This document shows, in pieces, positions 1 through 8,278 of a stretch of 64,000 nucleotides of DNA. The position numbers and the translations under genes are program-made. The notes beneath the pieces were generated by a model. The model ran no database searches. It was not told where the DNA came from and saw nothing but the letters and a program-made list of their open reading frames with translations. The DNA lies in contig UCMT01000028.1 in assembly GCA_900473795.1 (NCBI GenBank), positions 42,903 to 106,902 on the forward strand, read 5' to 3'. The stretch is from Hyphomicrobiales bacterium (lineage in GTDB: Bacteria; Pseudomonadota; Alphaproteobacteria; Rhizobiales; Rhizobiaceae). Position 1 is the first letter of the stretch. Each line of letters starts with the position of its first letter.

Positions 1-222
1 GCAAGCCAGAAGCTCGCAGCAGAAGCAGGCTCCTTGTCCGCCCAGCTTGCGAAGTTCCGCTTCGAAGGCGGCAGCGGCAGGCATGTGCAGGCTGCCGGAC
101 CGTCATCGGCTCCGCGGCCGTCGCCGGCAGGCGCGATGATCCGCAAGGTCGCTTCGGCCTTCGGCGGCGGCCGCGCTGCTGCCGCAACTGCCCAGCCTGC
201 CGACGACTGGCAGGAATTCTGA
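1..222 (+). CDS. Methyl-accepting chemotaxis protein, C-terminal end (5' truncated by window edge)
   Basis: The frame is open from base 1 and reads ASQKLAAEAGSLSAQLAKFRF, then a low-complexity Ala/Pro/Ser linker, ending in DDWQEF and a TGA stop. This is the usual end of rhizobial methyl-accepting chemotaxis receptors: the last helical turns of the cytoplasmic signalling hairpin, a flexible linker, and a terminal W-x-E-F pentapeptide of the kind that tethers the CheR/CheB adaptation enzymes. The ligand-binding and membrane parts lie outside the window, so the signal sensed is unknown. The TTG at 34 is not a real start, because the homology continues upstream of it. A strong hairpin follows 16 bp after the stop. 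Confidence 0.8.
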   Translation, partial: ASQKLAAEAGSLSAQLAKFRFEGGSGRHVQAAGPSSAPRPSPAGAMIRKVASAFGGGRAAAATAQPADDWQEF

Positions 223-238
223 TATCTGGAGCGACGCG

Positions 239-275
239 AAAAAAGGGCCGCATCCCGTGGGATGCGGCCCTTTTT
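239..275. terminator. Bidirectional intrinsic terminator between the mcp and leuA
   Basis: A perfect 12-bp stem (245-256 with 259-270, GC-rich) is flanked by an A-run at 239-244 and a T-run at 271-275, so it can stop transcription on both strands. It sits between two convergent genes and serves as the 3' end of both. Confidence 0.85.
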
Positions 276-293
276 CATGCAAGGGAAAGGATT

Positions 294-1997
294 TCAGATT
301 GCCTGAAGAACCCGGTTCGCGGCGGAAACGATGGCTTCGAGGGAAGCCGCCACGATGTTGGTATTGATGCCGACGCCAAAGAGCTTGCCGCCCGGATACT
401 CCACTTCGACATAGGCGATTGCCGCCGCGTTCGAACCGTGCTGCAGCGAATGCTCGGAATAATCGGCAACCGACATTTCGACGCCGAGATAGATCGACAG
501 CGCATTGATGAAGCCGTCGATCGGGCCGGTGCCCTTGCCTTCGATCCGCTTCGTCTCGCCATTATCGGTGATCTCAGCCGCCACCACGCGCACGCCCTTG
601 TGCTCGCCGACCGGATAGGTGTGGTGGTCGACGAAGCGGATGCGGGCATTCGGCTGCTCGACGTAACGCTCGATGAAGCGCGCATGGATCGCCTTCGACG
701 GCAATTCCTTGCCGTGTTCGTCGGTAATGCGCTGGATATCCTCGCGGAACTCCACCTGCAGGTTGCGCGGCAGGTTGATGCCGTAATCCTCCTGCAGGAT
801 ATAGGCGATGCCGCCCTTGCCCGATTGCGAGTTGATGCGGATGATCGCCTCGTAGGAGCGGCCGACGTCCTGTGGATCGATCGGCAGATAGGGCACCTCC
901 CAGAGCGGCTTGTTGGCGACCTTGATCGCCTTCATGCCCTTGTTGATCGCATCCTGGTGCGAGCCGGAAAAGGCGGTATAGACCAGTTCACCGACATACG
1001 GATGGCGCTCGGGGATGACCATCTGGTTGGAATATTCGTAGACGTCCTTGATCCGCTCGATATCCGAGCAATCCAGCTGCGGATCGATCCCCTGCGTGAA
1101 CATGTTCAGCGCCAGCGTCACCAAGTCGACATTGCCGGTGCGCTCACCATTGCCGAACAAAGTGCCTTCGACGCGGTCGGCGCCGGCCATCAGGCCGAGT
1201 TCGGTGGCCGCGATGCCGGTGCCGCGGTCATTGTGCGGATGCAGAGAGATGATCAGGTTCTCGCGGTTGTCGAGATTGCGGCACATCCACTCGATCTGGT
1301 CGGCATAGATGTTCGGTGTCGCCATTTCGACGGTCGAGGGCAGATTGAGGATCAGTTTGTTCTCCGCCGTCGGCTGGATGATCTCCGTGACTGCGTTGCA
1401 GATTTCCAGTGCGACTTCCAGCTCGGTGCCGGTGAAGCTTTCCGGCGAATACTCGAAGCGGAAACCGCCGCCCGCCTTGGCGGCCATGTCGGTGATCATC
1501 TTGGCGGCGTCGGTGGCGATCTGCTTGATGCCCTTGACGTCCTTGCCGAACACGACGCGGCGCTGCAGCTCGCTGGTGGAGTTGTAGAAATGCACGATCG
1601 GCTTGTTGGCGCCCTGCAGCGCCTCAAAGGTACGCGTGATCAGCTCGGGCCGGCACTGCACCAGCACCTGCAGCGACACGTCGGCAGGCACATTCCCCTC
1701 TTCGACGCACCAGCGGGCGAAATCGAAATCCGTCTGCGAGGCTGAGGGGAAACCGATCTCGATTTCCTTGAAGCCCATGTCGAGCAAGAGCTGGAACATC
1801 CGGGCCTTGCGGTCGTGGCCCATCGGATCGACCAATGACTGGTTGCCGTCGCGCAGGTCGACCGAACACCAGATCGGCGCCTTGGTGATGGCCTTGCCCG
1901 GCCAGGTCCGGTCGGGAATGTTGATCTGCGGGTAGGCCTGATACTTGACGGCAGCCTCGGGCATGCCCTGCTTGACGGTGTGGGATTTCATGATCAT
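294..1997 (-). CDS. leuA: 2-isopropylmalate synthase
   Basis: Condenses acetyl-CoA with 2-oxoisovalerate, the first committed step of leucine synthesis in the cytoplasm. The 567-residue protein is of the long LeuA type (as in Corynebacterium). The DRE-TIM barrel carries DLRDGNQS near residue 50 and the metal-binding histidines in LHPHNDRGT near residue 255. The C-terminal LeuA dimer/allosteric domain (about residues 430-560) ends in ANRVLQAI. The start ATG at 1997 has a GAGAAG Shine-Dalgarno; an in-frame ATG two codons later is the alternative. It is monocistronic, between the terminator at 239-275 and a leucine-codon leader peptide upstream, so expression is probably controlled by attenuation as well as by leucine feedback on the enzyme. 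Confidence 0.96.
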   Translation of the reverse strand: MIMKSHTVKQGMPEAAVKYQAYPQINIPDRTWPGKAITKAPIWCSVDLRDGNQSLVDPMGHDRKARMFQLLLDMGFKEIEIGFPSASQTDFDFARWCVEEGNVPADVSLQVLVQCRPELITRTFEALQGANKPIVHFYNSTSELQRRVVFGKDVKGIKQIATDAAKMITDMAAKAGGGFRFEYSPESFTGTELEVALEICNAVTEIIQPTAENKLILNLPSTVEMATPNIYADQIEWMCRNLDNRENLIISLHPHNDRGTGIAATELGLMAGADRVEGTLFGNGERTGNVDLVTLALNMFTQGIDPQLDCSDIERIKDVYEYSNQMVIPERHPYVGELVYTAFSGSHQDAINKGMKAIKVANKPLWEVPYLPIDPQDVGRSYEAIIRINSQSGKGGIAYILQEDYGINLPRNLQVEFREDIQRITDEHGKELPSKAIHARFIERYVEQPNARIRFVDHHTYPVGEHKGVRVVAAEITDNGETKRIEGKGTGPIDGFINALSIYLGVEMSVADYSEHSLQHGSNAAAIAYVEVEYPGGKLFGVGINTNIVAASLEAIVSAANRVLQAI

Positions 1998-2116
1998 TGC
2001 GGCTTCTCTTCATGTCTGAGGCGCATTTCCCGCATGCAATAACCGATCGTGGATCGCATTGCGATGGCAAATGCTGGCTCTTGAGGTTCTTTTCGTCTGC
2101 TATTCAGGGAAGGCAA

Positions 2117-2155
2117 GGAGCTGGGGCCGGTGGGCTTTCGGCCACCGGGCGCTCC
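2117..2155 (-). promoter_or_regulatory. Putative leuA attenuator hairpin
   Basis: On the minus strand a long hairpin pairs 2151-2155 with 2117-2121 and CCGGTGG with CCACCGG around a GAAA-type loop. Its 5' arm can alternatively pair with GCCGGG at 2165-2170, which overlaps the end of the leader reading frame. That gives the mutually exclusive antiterminator/terminator geometry of leader-peptide attenuation. The run of U after the stem is poor (TTGCCTTCC), so it may be a weak or factor-assisted terminator. Confidence 0.55.
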
Positions 2156-2156
2156 T

Positions 2157-2276
2157 TCAAAGAACCCGGCAACCGCGCGTAAGGCCGAGAAGAAGAAGCG
2201 AGGCGCGCGAACGGTCCGCAAAGGCGATGTGCCCGCGGGAACCCTGTTCGATGATTTGTGCGCCTGAGTTCGACAT
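2157..2276 (-). CDS. leuL: leuA leader peptide with a leucine-codon run
   Basis: A 39-codon frame begins MSNSGAQIIEQ and contains ASLLLLGL, encoded by CTT CTT CTT CTC GGC CTT at 2198-2181, a few codons before its TGA. It lies directly upstream of leuA on the same strand and is followed by alternative hairpins. This is the expected form of a leader peptide whose translation stalls when charged leucyl-tRNA is scarce. A promoter with a 17-bp spacer ends 7 bp before the ATG, so the transcript may start on the ATG itself, which would fix this start codon. Leader-peptide attenuation of amino-acid genes is known in alphaproteobacteria; its use here is inferred from the sequence. Confidence 0.65.
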   Translation of the reverse strand: MSNSGAQIIEQGSRGHIAFADRSRASLLLLGLTRGCRVL

Positions 2277-2283
2277 GAAGCGG

Positions 2284-2312
2284 TGTATAACCGGAGATGC
2301 GCGGAAGGGCAA
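2284..2312 (-). promoter_or_regulatory. leuL-leuA promoter
   Basis: On the minus strand TTGCCC (2312-2307), a 17-bp spacer and TATACA (2289-2284) form a good sigma-70-like promoter. Seven bases separate the -10 box from the leuL ATG, which predicts a transcript starting at or next to the A of that ATG. Confidence 0.6.
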
Positions 2313-2346
2313 GCGCAGAACGCCTTGATTGAATTGTCCAGGCTGA

Positions 2347-2378
2347 CAAAAAAACCCCGCCACCGAAGCAGCGGGGTT
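2347..2378 (-). terminator. Intrinsic terminator of the clpP-family gene
   Basis: An 8-bp stem AACCCCGC/GCGGGGTT (2353-2360 with 2371-2378), followed on the minus strand by a run of Ts, lies 24 bp past the stop of the protease gene. Confidence 0.8.
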
Positions 2379-2401
2379 GAAAGACGTCAGGTCGAAAAAG
2401 C

Positions 2402-2983
2402 TCAGATATCGGCCTGCGACGTGATGATCCGTGAGACGAGGCCGTAGGACTTGGCCTCCTCGGCGGAGAGCCAGTAGTCGCGGTCGGTGTCCTTGGCGAT
2501 CTTTTCGATCGGTTGCCCGGTGGCTTCCGAGAAGATCCGGTTCAGGCGATCGTTCATCTTGAGGATTTCGCGAGCCTGGATCTCGATGTCGGACGCCATG
2601 CCGCGGGTACCGCCGGACGGTTGGTGCAGCAGGAAGCGCGTGTTCGGCAAGCAAAGGCGCTGCTCCTTCGGAGCCGCGACATAGATCAGCGCGCCGGCAG
2701 AAGCGACCCAACCGGTACCGATCATCCAGACCTTCGGCTTGATGAACTTGATCATGTCGTGGATCGAATCGCCGGATTCGACGTGTCCGCCAGGCGAGTT
2801 CACATAGATGCGAATATCCTCGTCGCTTGCGGCGGCAAGCGCCACCAGCTGCGAGCAGACCTTCTGCGCCAGTTCCTGATTGATCGGGCCATAGATGAAA
2901 ATCGAGCGCGACTTGAACAGATTCGCCTCGGTTTCTTTGCCCAAAGGCAGTTCCGTCTTCTTGTCGTCTTCGTCTTCGTTCAT
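2402..2983 (-). CDS. clpP: ClpP-family serine protease (ATP-dependent Clp protease proteolytic subunit)
   Basis: A self-compartmentalising cytoplasmic peptidase that would pair with a ClpA/ClpX-type unfoldase. The catalytic triad is visible: Ser in GWVASAGA (where canonical ClpP has the ASM-type serine motif), His in LLHQPSGG, and Asp in the DTDRDYW segment. The start is placed at ATG 2983 (MNEDEDDKK), which has GGGAGA 7 bases upstream; a TTG at 3010 would add nine residues without an SD. This gives 193 residues, the usual ClpP size. The acidic N-terminus and the atypical serine motif suggest one of the extra ClpP paralogues of rhizobia rather than the copy that lies beside clpX, and no unfoldase gene is adjacent. 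It is monocistronic with its own terminator. Confidence 0.88.
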   Translation of the reverse strand: MNEDEDDKKTELPLGKETEANLFKSRSIFIYGPINQELAQKVCSQLVALAAASDEDIRIYVNSPGGHVESGDSIHDMIKFIKPKVWMIGTGWVASAGALIYVAAPKEQRLCLPNTRFLLHQPSGGTRGMASDIEIQAREILKMNDRLNRIFSEATGQPIEKIAKDTDRDYWLSAEEAKSYGLVSRIITSQADI

Positions 2984-3226
2984 CCGCTGTCTCCCGCGAA
3001 ATAAAATCAATTGTCCTGCCGCAGTCAGATAAGGCGACTCGACTGCGAAAACAATGCAACAAAAGCGGATGGGAGCGCAATCAGCAGCGCATTGCGGCTA
3101 TGGTAAAGACGAGAGGTAAGGCAAATGCCGTATGGACAGGAGAGCATTGCGAAATAAGATGCGATGTCACGAATTCGCATCCGGCGGGACTGCCTCCCAC
3201 GCTCCCGCCCTCCAGTGGGGACCACA

Positions 3227-3805
3227 ATGAAAAGACGCCTTCTTCTTGCCGCATCGGCCTTCGTCGCTTCGACCGCTCCCGCCTTTGCCCATCTCGACCC
3301 GGCCGAGCACGGGTCGCTGATGGCGGGCTTTACCCACCCGCTTTCGGGCGCCGACCATATGCTGGTGATGATCGCCGTCGGCCTCTGGGCCGCGCAGATC
3401 GGCGGCCGCGCTCTTTGGGTGGTTCCGGCAGCCTTTGTCGGCGCCATGGCCTTTGGCTTCGCACTGGCGATGACGGGCATCCATCTGCCCTTCGTCGAGC
3501 CGGCAATCCTTGCTTCCGTCGTCGCGCTCGGGCTGCTGGTCGCCATGGCGATCCGTTGGCAGACGGCCACCTGCGCCGCCATTGTCGGCGTCTTCGCGCT
3601 TTTCCATGGCTACGCCCATGGCGGTGAGCTGGGTGCGGCCGGAGCCCTGCCCTTCAGCACCGGCTTCGTCATCGCGACGGCGCTTCTGCACGTGGCCGGC
3701 ATCGGTCTTGGTCTCGGCATCAGCCGCTTGTCTTCCGGCGGCACCTTTTCGCGGCTGCTTGGCGGCCTGACCGCGTTTGCCGGCGTTGCGCTGATCTTCA
3801 ACTGA
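3227..3805 (+). CDS. HupE/UreJ family membrane protein (probable metal transporter)
   Basis: A 192-residue integral membrane protein with a cleavable N-terminal signal (MKRRLLLAASAFVAS...AFA), followed by about six hydrophobic segments. The family signature HPLSGADHML is present near residue 38, and a second His cluster FHGYAHGGE lies near residue 130. HupE/UreJ proteins are associated with nickel (or cobalt) uptake for hydrogenase and urease. Neither enzyme is in this window, so the metal cannot be assigned. The start is set at ATG 3227 because it gives a proper signal peptide; the frame is open further upstream. The gene stands alone, divergent from the clpP-family gene, and ends at a hairpin shared with queF. 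Confidence 0.82.
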   Translation: MKRRLLLAASAFVASTAPAFAHLDPAEHGSLMAGFTHPLSGADHMLVMIAVGLWAAQIGGRALWVVPAAFVGAMAFGFALAMTGIHLPFVEPAILASVVALGLLVAMAIRWQTATCAAIVGVFALFHGYAHGGELGAAGALPFSTGFVIATALLHVAGIGLGLGISRLSSGGTFSRLLGGLTAFAGVALIFN

Positions 3806-3825
3806 TCGTCTCGCCTTCCAAGAGA

Positions 3826-3852
3826 AACGGCGGGCCAAAGCCCGCCGTTTTC
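3826..3852. terminator. Hairpin terminator between hupE-like gene and queF
   Basis: A 9-bp stem AACGGCGGG/CCCGCCGTT (3826-3834 with 3841-3849) has a CCAAAG loop and a short T tract on the plus side. It separates two convergent genes and can act for both. Confidence 0.7.
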
Positions 3853-3855
3853 ATT

Positions 3856-4320
3856 TCAGCCGCGACCGCGATAGGTCGGCACCCCCTGATCCGGCAGCCA
3901 GACGCCTTCCGGCGGCGCACCCGTCTGCCAGAAAACATCGATCGGAATGCCGCCGCGCGGGTACCAGTAAGCCCCGATCCTCAGCCACTTCGGATCGAGC
4001 AGCTCCACGATGCGCTTGGCGATGTAGATCGAACAATCCTCGTGAAAGGCGCCGTGATTGCGGAACGCGTGCAGGAAAAGTTTCAGCGACTTCGATTCCA
4101 CCAGCCAATCGCCCGGCAGATAGTCGATGACGATATGAGCGAAATCCGGCTGCCCGGTCATCGGGCAAAGCGAGGTGAATTCCGGCGCGGTGAAACGCAC
4201 GACGAAGCCCGTGCCGGCATTGCCGTTCGGCACACGCTCCAGCACGGCCTCTTCCGGGCTTTGCGGCGCAGCCACGTTCTGGCCGAGCTGCGACAGGCCT
4301 GACACATCGGTTTTCGTCAT
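3856..4320 (-). CDS. queF: NADPH-dependent 7-cyano-7-deazaguanine (preQ0) reductase
   Basis: Reduces the nitrile of preQ0 to the amine preQ1 in queuosine tRNA modification. At 154 residues it is the short, single-domain QueF type. It has the nucleophilic cysteine in [12 protein letters not shown] (near residue 52), the proton-donor Asp just after it, and the NADPH-binding ESKSLK motif (near residue 75). The start ATG overlaps the stop of the upstream CDF gene in an ATGA junction, so the two are translationally coupled. I see no preQ1 riboswitch upstream of the pair. Confidence 0.95.
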   Translation of the reverse strand: MTKTDVSGLSQLGQNVAAPQSPEEAVLERVPNGNAGTGFVVRFTAPEFTSLCPMTGQPDFAHIVIDYLPGDWLVESKSLKLFLHAFRNHGAFHEDCSIYIAKRIVELLDPKWLRIGAYWYPRGGIPIDVFWQTGAPPEGVWLPDQGVPTYRGRG

Positions 4321-5231
4321 TTTTTCATTCCTTCAACAACCTTGACCCTGATTCCATGGGCCTTTTCGCCTTCCGGCTCGACATGGATGGTGATCTTCGC
4401 GCCGCGATTGACCTCGCGGATCGAGTCTTCCAGGCGATCGCAGATGTCGTGCGCATCACCGACCGGCATCGTGGCCGGAACCACCATGTGAAATTCGACG
4501 AAGATCGCCGGCCCAGCCTGCCGCGTCTTCAGATCATGCACCCCGAGCGAGCCGTTCGCATGGGTCGCGATCACCTGCTTGATGGCGGCCTCTTCCTCCG
4601 CGGATACCGCCCTGTCCATCAGTCCGTCGATCGAGCGCGCGATCACCTTCCAGCCCTGATAGAGAATGTTGCAGGCAACGACGACGGCGAGCAGTGGGTC
4701 GAGCACCGCATAGCCGCTGACGATCGCCAGCACAAGACCGACCAGCACACCCGCCGAGGTCACGACGTCGGACATGATATGATGTCCGTCCGCGGACAAA
4801 GCGGGCGAGCGGTAGGTTCGTCCGGCGCGGATCAGCGCATAGGCCCATATAGCATTGATGATGCCGGCCAACAAATTGATCGCCAGACCGAGTACGGGCG
4901 TTTCCGGCAGCCTTGGCGACAGAATGGCCGGTACGGCTTCAGAAACGATCAGCAGGGCGGCAACGACGATCAGCACACCCTCGACGACGGCGGAGAAATA
5001 TTCGGCCTTGTGGTGGCCGAAGGGATGGCTCGCGTCTGCCGGCTTTGCGGCATAGCCGATCACGACGAAAGCGACGATGGCAGCCACCACGTTGACGATC
5101 GATTCCAGCCCGTCGGACAGCAACGCCACGGAGCCGGTCAGCCACCAGGCAAGCATCTTCAATCCCAGCACGGCAACCGCGATCGGGATACCCCAGAACG
5201 CCAGGCGCTGCGCTGCCGACACCTCCTGCAT
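4317..5231 (-). CDS. Cation diffusion facilitator (CDF) family metal transporter
   Basis: An inner-membrane divalent-metal/proton antiporter. The 304-residue chain has six predicted membrane segments. Metal-site residues are visible in TM2 (LLSDGLES) and in TM5 (DGHHIMSD, an HxxxD-type site), and there is a cytosolic ferredoxin-like C-terminal domain (about residues 205-300) rich in His and acidic residues. The frame is open to 5345, but ATG 5231 ([10 protein letters not shown]) is chosen because AAGGAG lies 7 bases upstream and the family starts just before TM1. It overlaps queF by 3 bp. Zinc, iron or manganese are all possible substrates; the sequence does not decide. Confidence 0.88.
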   Translation of the reverse strand: MQEVSAAQRLAFWGIPIAVAVLGLKMLAWWLTGSVALLSDGLESIVNVVAAIVAFVVIGYAAKPADASHPFGHHKAEYFSAVVEGVLIVVAALLIVSEAVPAILSPRLPETPVLGLAINLLAGIINAIWAYALIRAGRTYRSPALSADGHHIMSDVVTSAGVLVGLVLAIVSGYAVLDPLLAVVVACNILYQGWKVIARSIDGLMDRAVSAEEEAAIKQVIATHANGSLGVHDLKTRQAGPAIFVEFHMVVPATMPVGDAHDICDRLEDSIREVNRGAKITIHVEPEGEKAHGIRVKVVEGMKK

Positions 5232-5283
5232 TGTCTTCTCCTTGCACATGCAAACGAATTGCAAAAACCGGTTCTCTCGAACG

Positions 5284-5324
5284 CCGAAACCGCTGAAGCG
5301 GTTCGAGCGCTTCAGCGGTTTCGG
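5284..5324. repeat. Perfect 17-bp inverted repeat upstream of the CDF gene
   Basis: Arms 5284-5300 and 5308-5324 (CCGAAACCGCTGAAGCG and its complement) flank a 7-bp spacer. There is no T-run on either side, so it is not an ordinary terminator. It lies 53 bp upstream of the CDF start, in its probable 5' leader. It could be an operator for a metal-responsive regulator or one of the small palindromic repeats common in rhizobial intergenic DNA. Confidence 0.75.
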
Positions 5325-5414
5325 AATAGTGCGCATATGGTTCAAAGCGACCGGCTTGTCAAAGCCTCGTTGGCGAAAAGCATGGCCGCCTCGAACAGGG
5401 CGAGCGCGCAGGCG

Positions 5415-5538
5415 TTACGCTGCCTTGATCTTCGCCCGCTTGGCAAGATGCACCACCACGTTCTCGATCATCCGCATGCCGGCGTCGCTCTCGGCGGTGA
5501 TCATGAACTCGCGCGGCAGGCTCGACGGATCGGCGAAG
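5415..5538 (-). pseudogene. Decayed duplicate of the 3' end of trpE(G)
   Basis: This 124-bp stretch is nearly identical to the last 214 bp of trpE(G) (5928-6141), including its own stop codon (TAA instead of TGA). It lacks exactly 90 bp (the equivalent of 6001-6090). The missing piece is bounded in the intact copy by short CGTCGC repeats, as expected for slipped-strand or repeat-mediated deletion. It has no start and no complete domain. The homology ends abruptly at 5538, a few bases before the stop of the small gene at 5545-5928. Confidence 0.85.
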
Positions 5539-5544
5539 CCCGGA

Positions 5545-5928
5545 CTAGCCTCCAGCCAGGCGATCGTGCCACTTTCCATCTACGATTTCGGCGGTCGGAT
5601 TGCTCTCAGAACCGATCGTCACCCTCCCTTTTCCAAGGCGCGAAATCTGACAAAAAACCGCAATAGCTATTTTCCGGCGCTGGTCTTCAGAGACGCGGGC
5701 CCAGTGACGCCAATCAGCGTGCACAACAGCGCGCTCGGGCCGCCAGTCGATTGACGAAATAATACTCTGAGCAAAGACAACATCCAAGAAGATGCGTTCA
5801 TTTCTGCATTCGTTTCCCTTTATAGGAATCGGAGGCGAACTCTGAGCATATGCGAACGTGCCGGCGCCGCCCCATAAAACCGTAATAAGAACCAGAAAAT
5901 TATGAAGGCGGCGTCCAGTAAAGCTCAT
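5545..5928 (-). CDS. Small exported protein of unknown function, coupled to trpE(G)
   Basis: A 127-residue protein with an N-terminal signal peptide (basic start, then [22 protein letters not shown], cleavage likely after AYA). The mature part has a central [18 protein letters not shown] segment and a C-terminal GKWHDRL motif. I recognise no domain. Its ATG overlaps the trpE(G) stop in an ATGA junction, so it can be translated by coupling. The DNA is visibly AT-richer than its neighbours, and the gene is bracketed by two copies of the trpE(G) 3' end, which suggests it arrived by insertion or recombination. A periplasmic role is inferred from the signal peptide only. Confidence 0.65.
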   Translation of the reverse strand: MSFTGRRLHNFLVLITVLWGGAGTFAYAQSSPPIPIKGNECRNERIFLDVVFAQSIISSIDWRPERAVVHADWRHWARVSEDQRRKIAIAVFCQISRLGKGRVTIGSESNPTAEIVDGKWHDRLAGG

Positions 5929-8117
5929 CAGGCAGCCTTGATCTTCGCTCGCTTGGCAAGATGCGCCACCACGTTCTCGATCATCCGCATGCCGGCGTCG
6001 CCGCCGAGCGTCATGATCGATTCCGGGTGGAACTGCACGGCCGCGATCGGTTCCTTCGTGTGTTCGATACCCATGACCGTACCGTCGTCGCTCTCGGCGG
6101 TGATCATGAACTCGCGCGGCAGGCTCGACGGATCGGCGAAGATCGAGTGATAGCGGCCGACCGTCACTTCCTTGCCGAGCCCGGAGAAGACGATGCCGGG
6201 CTCGAGCACGCGGATGCGTGACGGCTTGCCGTGCATCGGGATCGCCAATTGGCGCAGATCGCCGCCATAGGCTTCCGCCAGCGCCTGCAGACCGAGGCAG
6301 ACGCCGAAGATCGGCAGATCGCGGGCACGCGCCTTCTTGATCGTCGCCTTGCAGTCGAAGTCCTTCGGCATGCCGGGACCGGGCGACAGAACGACGAGAT
6401 CCGGCTTCACCCTGTCGAAGATCTCCTCGGCGACCGGGGTGCGGACAGTTGTGACCGTCGCGCCGGTCTGGCGGAAATAGTTTGCCAGCGTGTGGACGAA
6501 ACTGTCCTCGTGATCGACGAGCAGGATGTTGACACCGGTGCCGACGGCGGCGACGTCACGGCCCGCACCGCGGGTGTTGGCGGATTTTGCATCGCGGATC
6601 GCTGCGATCATGGCGGAGGCCTTCAGTTCGGTTTCGGCTTCTTCTTCTTCCGGATTGCTGTCGTTGAGCAAGGTGGCTCCCGCACGCACCTCGGCGATGC
6701 CGTCCTTGATGCGGATGGTGCGCAGCGTCAGGCCGGTATTCATGTCGCCGTTGAAGCCGACCATGCCGATCGCGCCACCATACCAGGCGCGCGGGCTCTT
6801 TTCATGGGCTTCGATGAAGCGCATCGCCCACAGTTTCGGCGCGCCGGTCACCGTGACGGCCCAGGCGTGCGACAGGAAGCCGTCGAAAGCATCCATGTCG
6901 TCGCGCAGGCGGCCTTCGATGTGGTCGACCGTATGGATCAGGCGCGAATACATCTCGATCTGGCGGCGGCCGATGACCTTGACGGAACCGGGCACGCAGA
7001 CGCGGCTCTTGTCGTTGCGGTCAACGTCCGAGCACATGGTCAGCTCGGATTCGTCCTTCTTGGAATTGAGCAGCTTGAGGATCTGTTCGGAGTCGGCGAT
7101 CGGGTCGTCGCCGCGCTTGATCGTGCCCGAGATCGGGCAGGTCTCGATGCGGCGGCCGGAGACGCGCACGAACATTTCCGGCGAGGCTCCGACCAGATAT
7201 TCCTGATTGCCGAGATTGATGAAGAAGGAATAGGGCGACGGGTTGATCGCCTTCAGGCGGTTGGAGATTTCCGAAGGCTTGCTCTCACAGCGCTCGAAGA
7301 ATTTCTGGCCCGGCACGACTTCAAAGAGGTCGCCGCGGCGGAAACTCTCCTTGGCCTTGACGACGAGTTCGGCATATTCACCCGGGCGATGATCGCCATG
7401 CGGCGGGATGCTGTCGATGGTGCGGAAGGGTTCGGGCGCGATATCGCCGGCCTTGCCTTCCGTCGTCTTGCCATCCCTGGCGAAATCGTAGCGATCGATC
7501 CAGGCCTTGGCGGCATAGTGGTCGACGACGAGGATTTCGTCGGGGAGGAACAGCACCATGTCGCGCTGGTCGTCGGGGCGCGTCAGCTTCAGCTCGATCG
7601 CGTCGAACTGAAAGGCGAGATCGTAGCCGAAGGCGCCATAGAGCCCAAGGCTCGAATCTTCCTGCGAATAGAACAGATTGGTGACGGCACGCAGAACCGT
7701 GAACACCGTCGGGATCTTCGAACGCTCTTCTTCGGTGAAAACCCGGTCCGGCGTGTTGATCGTCAGATCGAGACGCCGGGTCGTGGAGGCGCCGAGCGTG
7801 ATGTCGGCGACCCCGGCGAGATGCTCAGAAATCATCGACAGCAGCGCTTCTCCGCGCTCGTTATAGGCTTCGATCCAGAGCGAACGGCCGAAAGAGGATA
7901 TGGCGAGCGGCGGATCGATGATTGCCGTGTCCCACCGGGTATAGCGACCCGGATATTCATAGTTGGAGGAAAACACGGCACCCCGGCGTTCGTCGAGCCG
8001 ATCGACATAGCTGGAAATCGCCTCGCCATAGGGCGCCTCGCGCCGCCGGCGGGTGACGGAAATTCCGCCTTTGGTGGTATAGGCTTCCGCACCGTCTTCA
8101 AGAATTGTCGTCGCCAT
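5928..8117 (-). CDS. trpE(G): Fused anthranilate synthase TrpE(G)
   Basis: Converts chorismate and glutamine to anthranilate, the first step of tryptophan synthesis. The 729-residue chain joins the chorismate-binding component I (about residues 1-510) to the glutamine amidotransferase component II (about 530-729), the fused form typical of rhizobia. Component I contains the [12 protein letters not shown] and GTIKRGDDP segments of the active-site and feedback region. Component II shows LSPGPGMP, the nucleophile Cys in GVCLGLQAL, and the His/Glu pair in QFHPESI. It is preceded by the trpL leader and attenuator. The last codons overlap the small gene at 5545-5928, and a partial copy of its 3' end lies further downstream. 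Confidence 0.97.
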   Translation of the reverse strand: MATTILEDGAEAYTTKGGISVTRRRREAPYGEAISSYVDRLDERRGAVFSSNYEYPGRYTRWDTAIIDPPLAISSFGRSLWIEAYNERGEALLSMISEHLAGVADITLGASTTRRLDLTINTPDRVFTEEERSKIPTVFTVLRAVTNLFYSQEDSSLGLYGAFGYDLAFQFDAIELKLTRPDDQRDMVLFLPDEILVVDHYAAKAWIDRYDFARDGKTTEGKAGDIAPEPFRTIDSIPPHGDHRPGEYAELVVKAKESFRRGDLFEVVPGQKFFERCESKPSEISNRLKAINPSPYSFFINLGNQEYLVGASPEMFVRVSGRRIETCPISGTIKRGDDPIADSEQILKLLNSKKDESELTMCSDVDRNDKSRVCVPGSVKVIGRRQIEMYSRLIHTVDHIEGRLRDDMDAFDGFLSHAWAVTVTGAPKLWAMRFIEAHEKSPRAWYGGAIGMVGFNGDMNTGLTLRTIRIKDGIAEVRAGATLLNDSNPEEEEAETELKASAMIAAIRDAKSANTRGAGRDVAAVGTGVNILLVDHEDSFVHTLANYFRQTGATVTTVRTPVAEEIFDRVKPDLVVLSPGPGMPKDFDCKATIKKARARDLPIFGVCLGLQALAEAYGGDLRQLAIPMHGKPSRIRVLEPGIVFSGLGKEVTVGRYHSIFADPSSLPREFMITAESDDGTVMGIEHTKEPIAAVQFHPESIMTLGGDAGMRMIENVVAHLAKRAKIKAA

Positions 8118-8163
8118 CTTCTGCTCCGTTCAGGCCCGTCATTCCTGCGGCCCGAATACAAAA

Positions 8164-8191
8164 AAGCCGCCTCGAAACTTCCGGGCGGCTT
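8164..8191 (-). terminator. trp attenuator (terminator hairpin)
   Basis: On the minus strand an 8-bp stem AAGCCGCC/GGCGGCTT (8191-8184 with 8171-8164) is followed by a T-run. Its 5' arm can instead pair with GCGGC at 8225-8221 just after the leader stop (antiterminator). The Trp codons (CTGGT at 8245-8241) can pair with ACCAG at 8216-8212. All three alternative pairings of a classical attenuator are therefore readable. The terminated product would be a short trans-acting-type RNA like rnTrpL of Sinorhizobium. Confidence 0.9.
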
Positions 8192-8226
8192 ATCGTCTCA
8201 ATCACGCATGACTGGTCAAGGCCGCT

Positions 8227-8271
8227 TCAGCGAGCCCACCACCAGATCGAAAGGATACGCGACTGTGTCAT
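8227..8271 (-). CDS. trpL: trp leader peptide
   Basis: A 14-codon frame encodes MTQSRILSIWWWAR with three consecutive Trp codons (8244-8236) two codons before the last sense codon. It closely resembles the leader peptide of Sinorhizobium meliloti trpE(G), which also ends in an SIWWWAR-like sequence. Stalling at the Trp codons when charged tRNA-Trp is scarce favours the antiterminator and expression of trpE(G). The promoter's -10 box ends 7 bp before the ATG, so the RNA probably begins on the ATG (leaderless), as known for rnTrpL in S. meliloti. In that species the peptide and the small RNA have additional regulatory roles; whether this copy does is not shown by sequence. Confidence 0.92.
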   Translation of the reverse strand: MTQSRILSIWWWAR

Positions 8272-8278
8272 GGCGAAA

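Noticed and set aside
2157..3080. 307-codon minus-strand frame overlapping the clpP-family gene
   Set aside because: Only its last 39 codons (leuL) have support; the rest lies out of frame over the protease gene.
2984..3226. Cobalamin or nickel riboswitch before the HupE/UreJ gene
   Set aside because: No B12-box-like sequence or multi-stem architecture could be found.
5232..5345. preQ1 riboswitch upstream of CDF-queF
   Set aside because: The region contains a long perfect hairpin but no pseudoknot-forming A-rich tail or conserved preQ1 loop bases.
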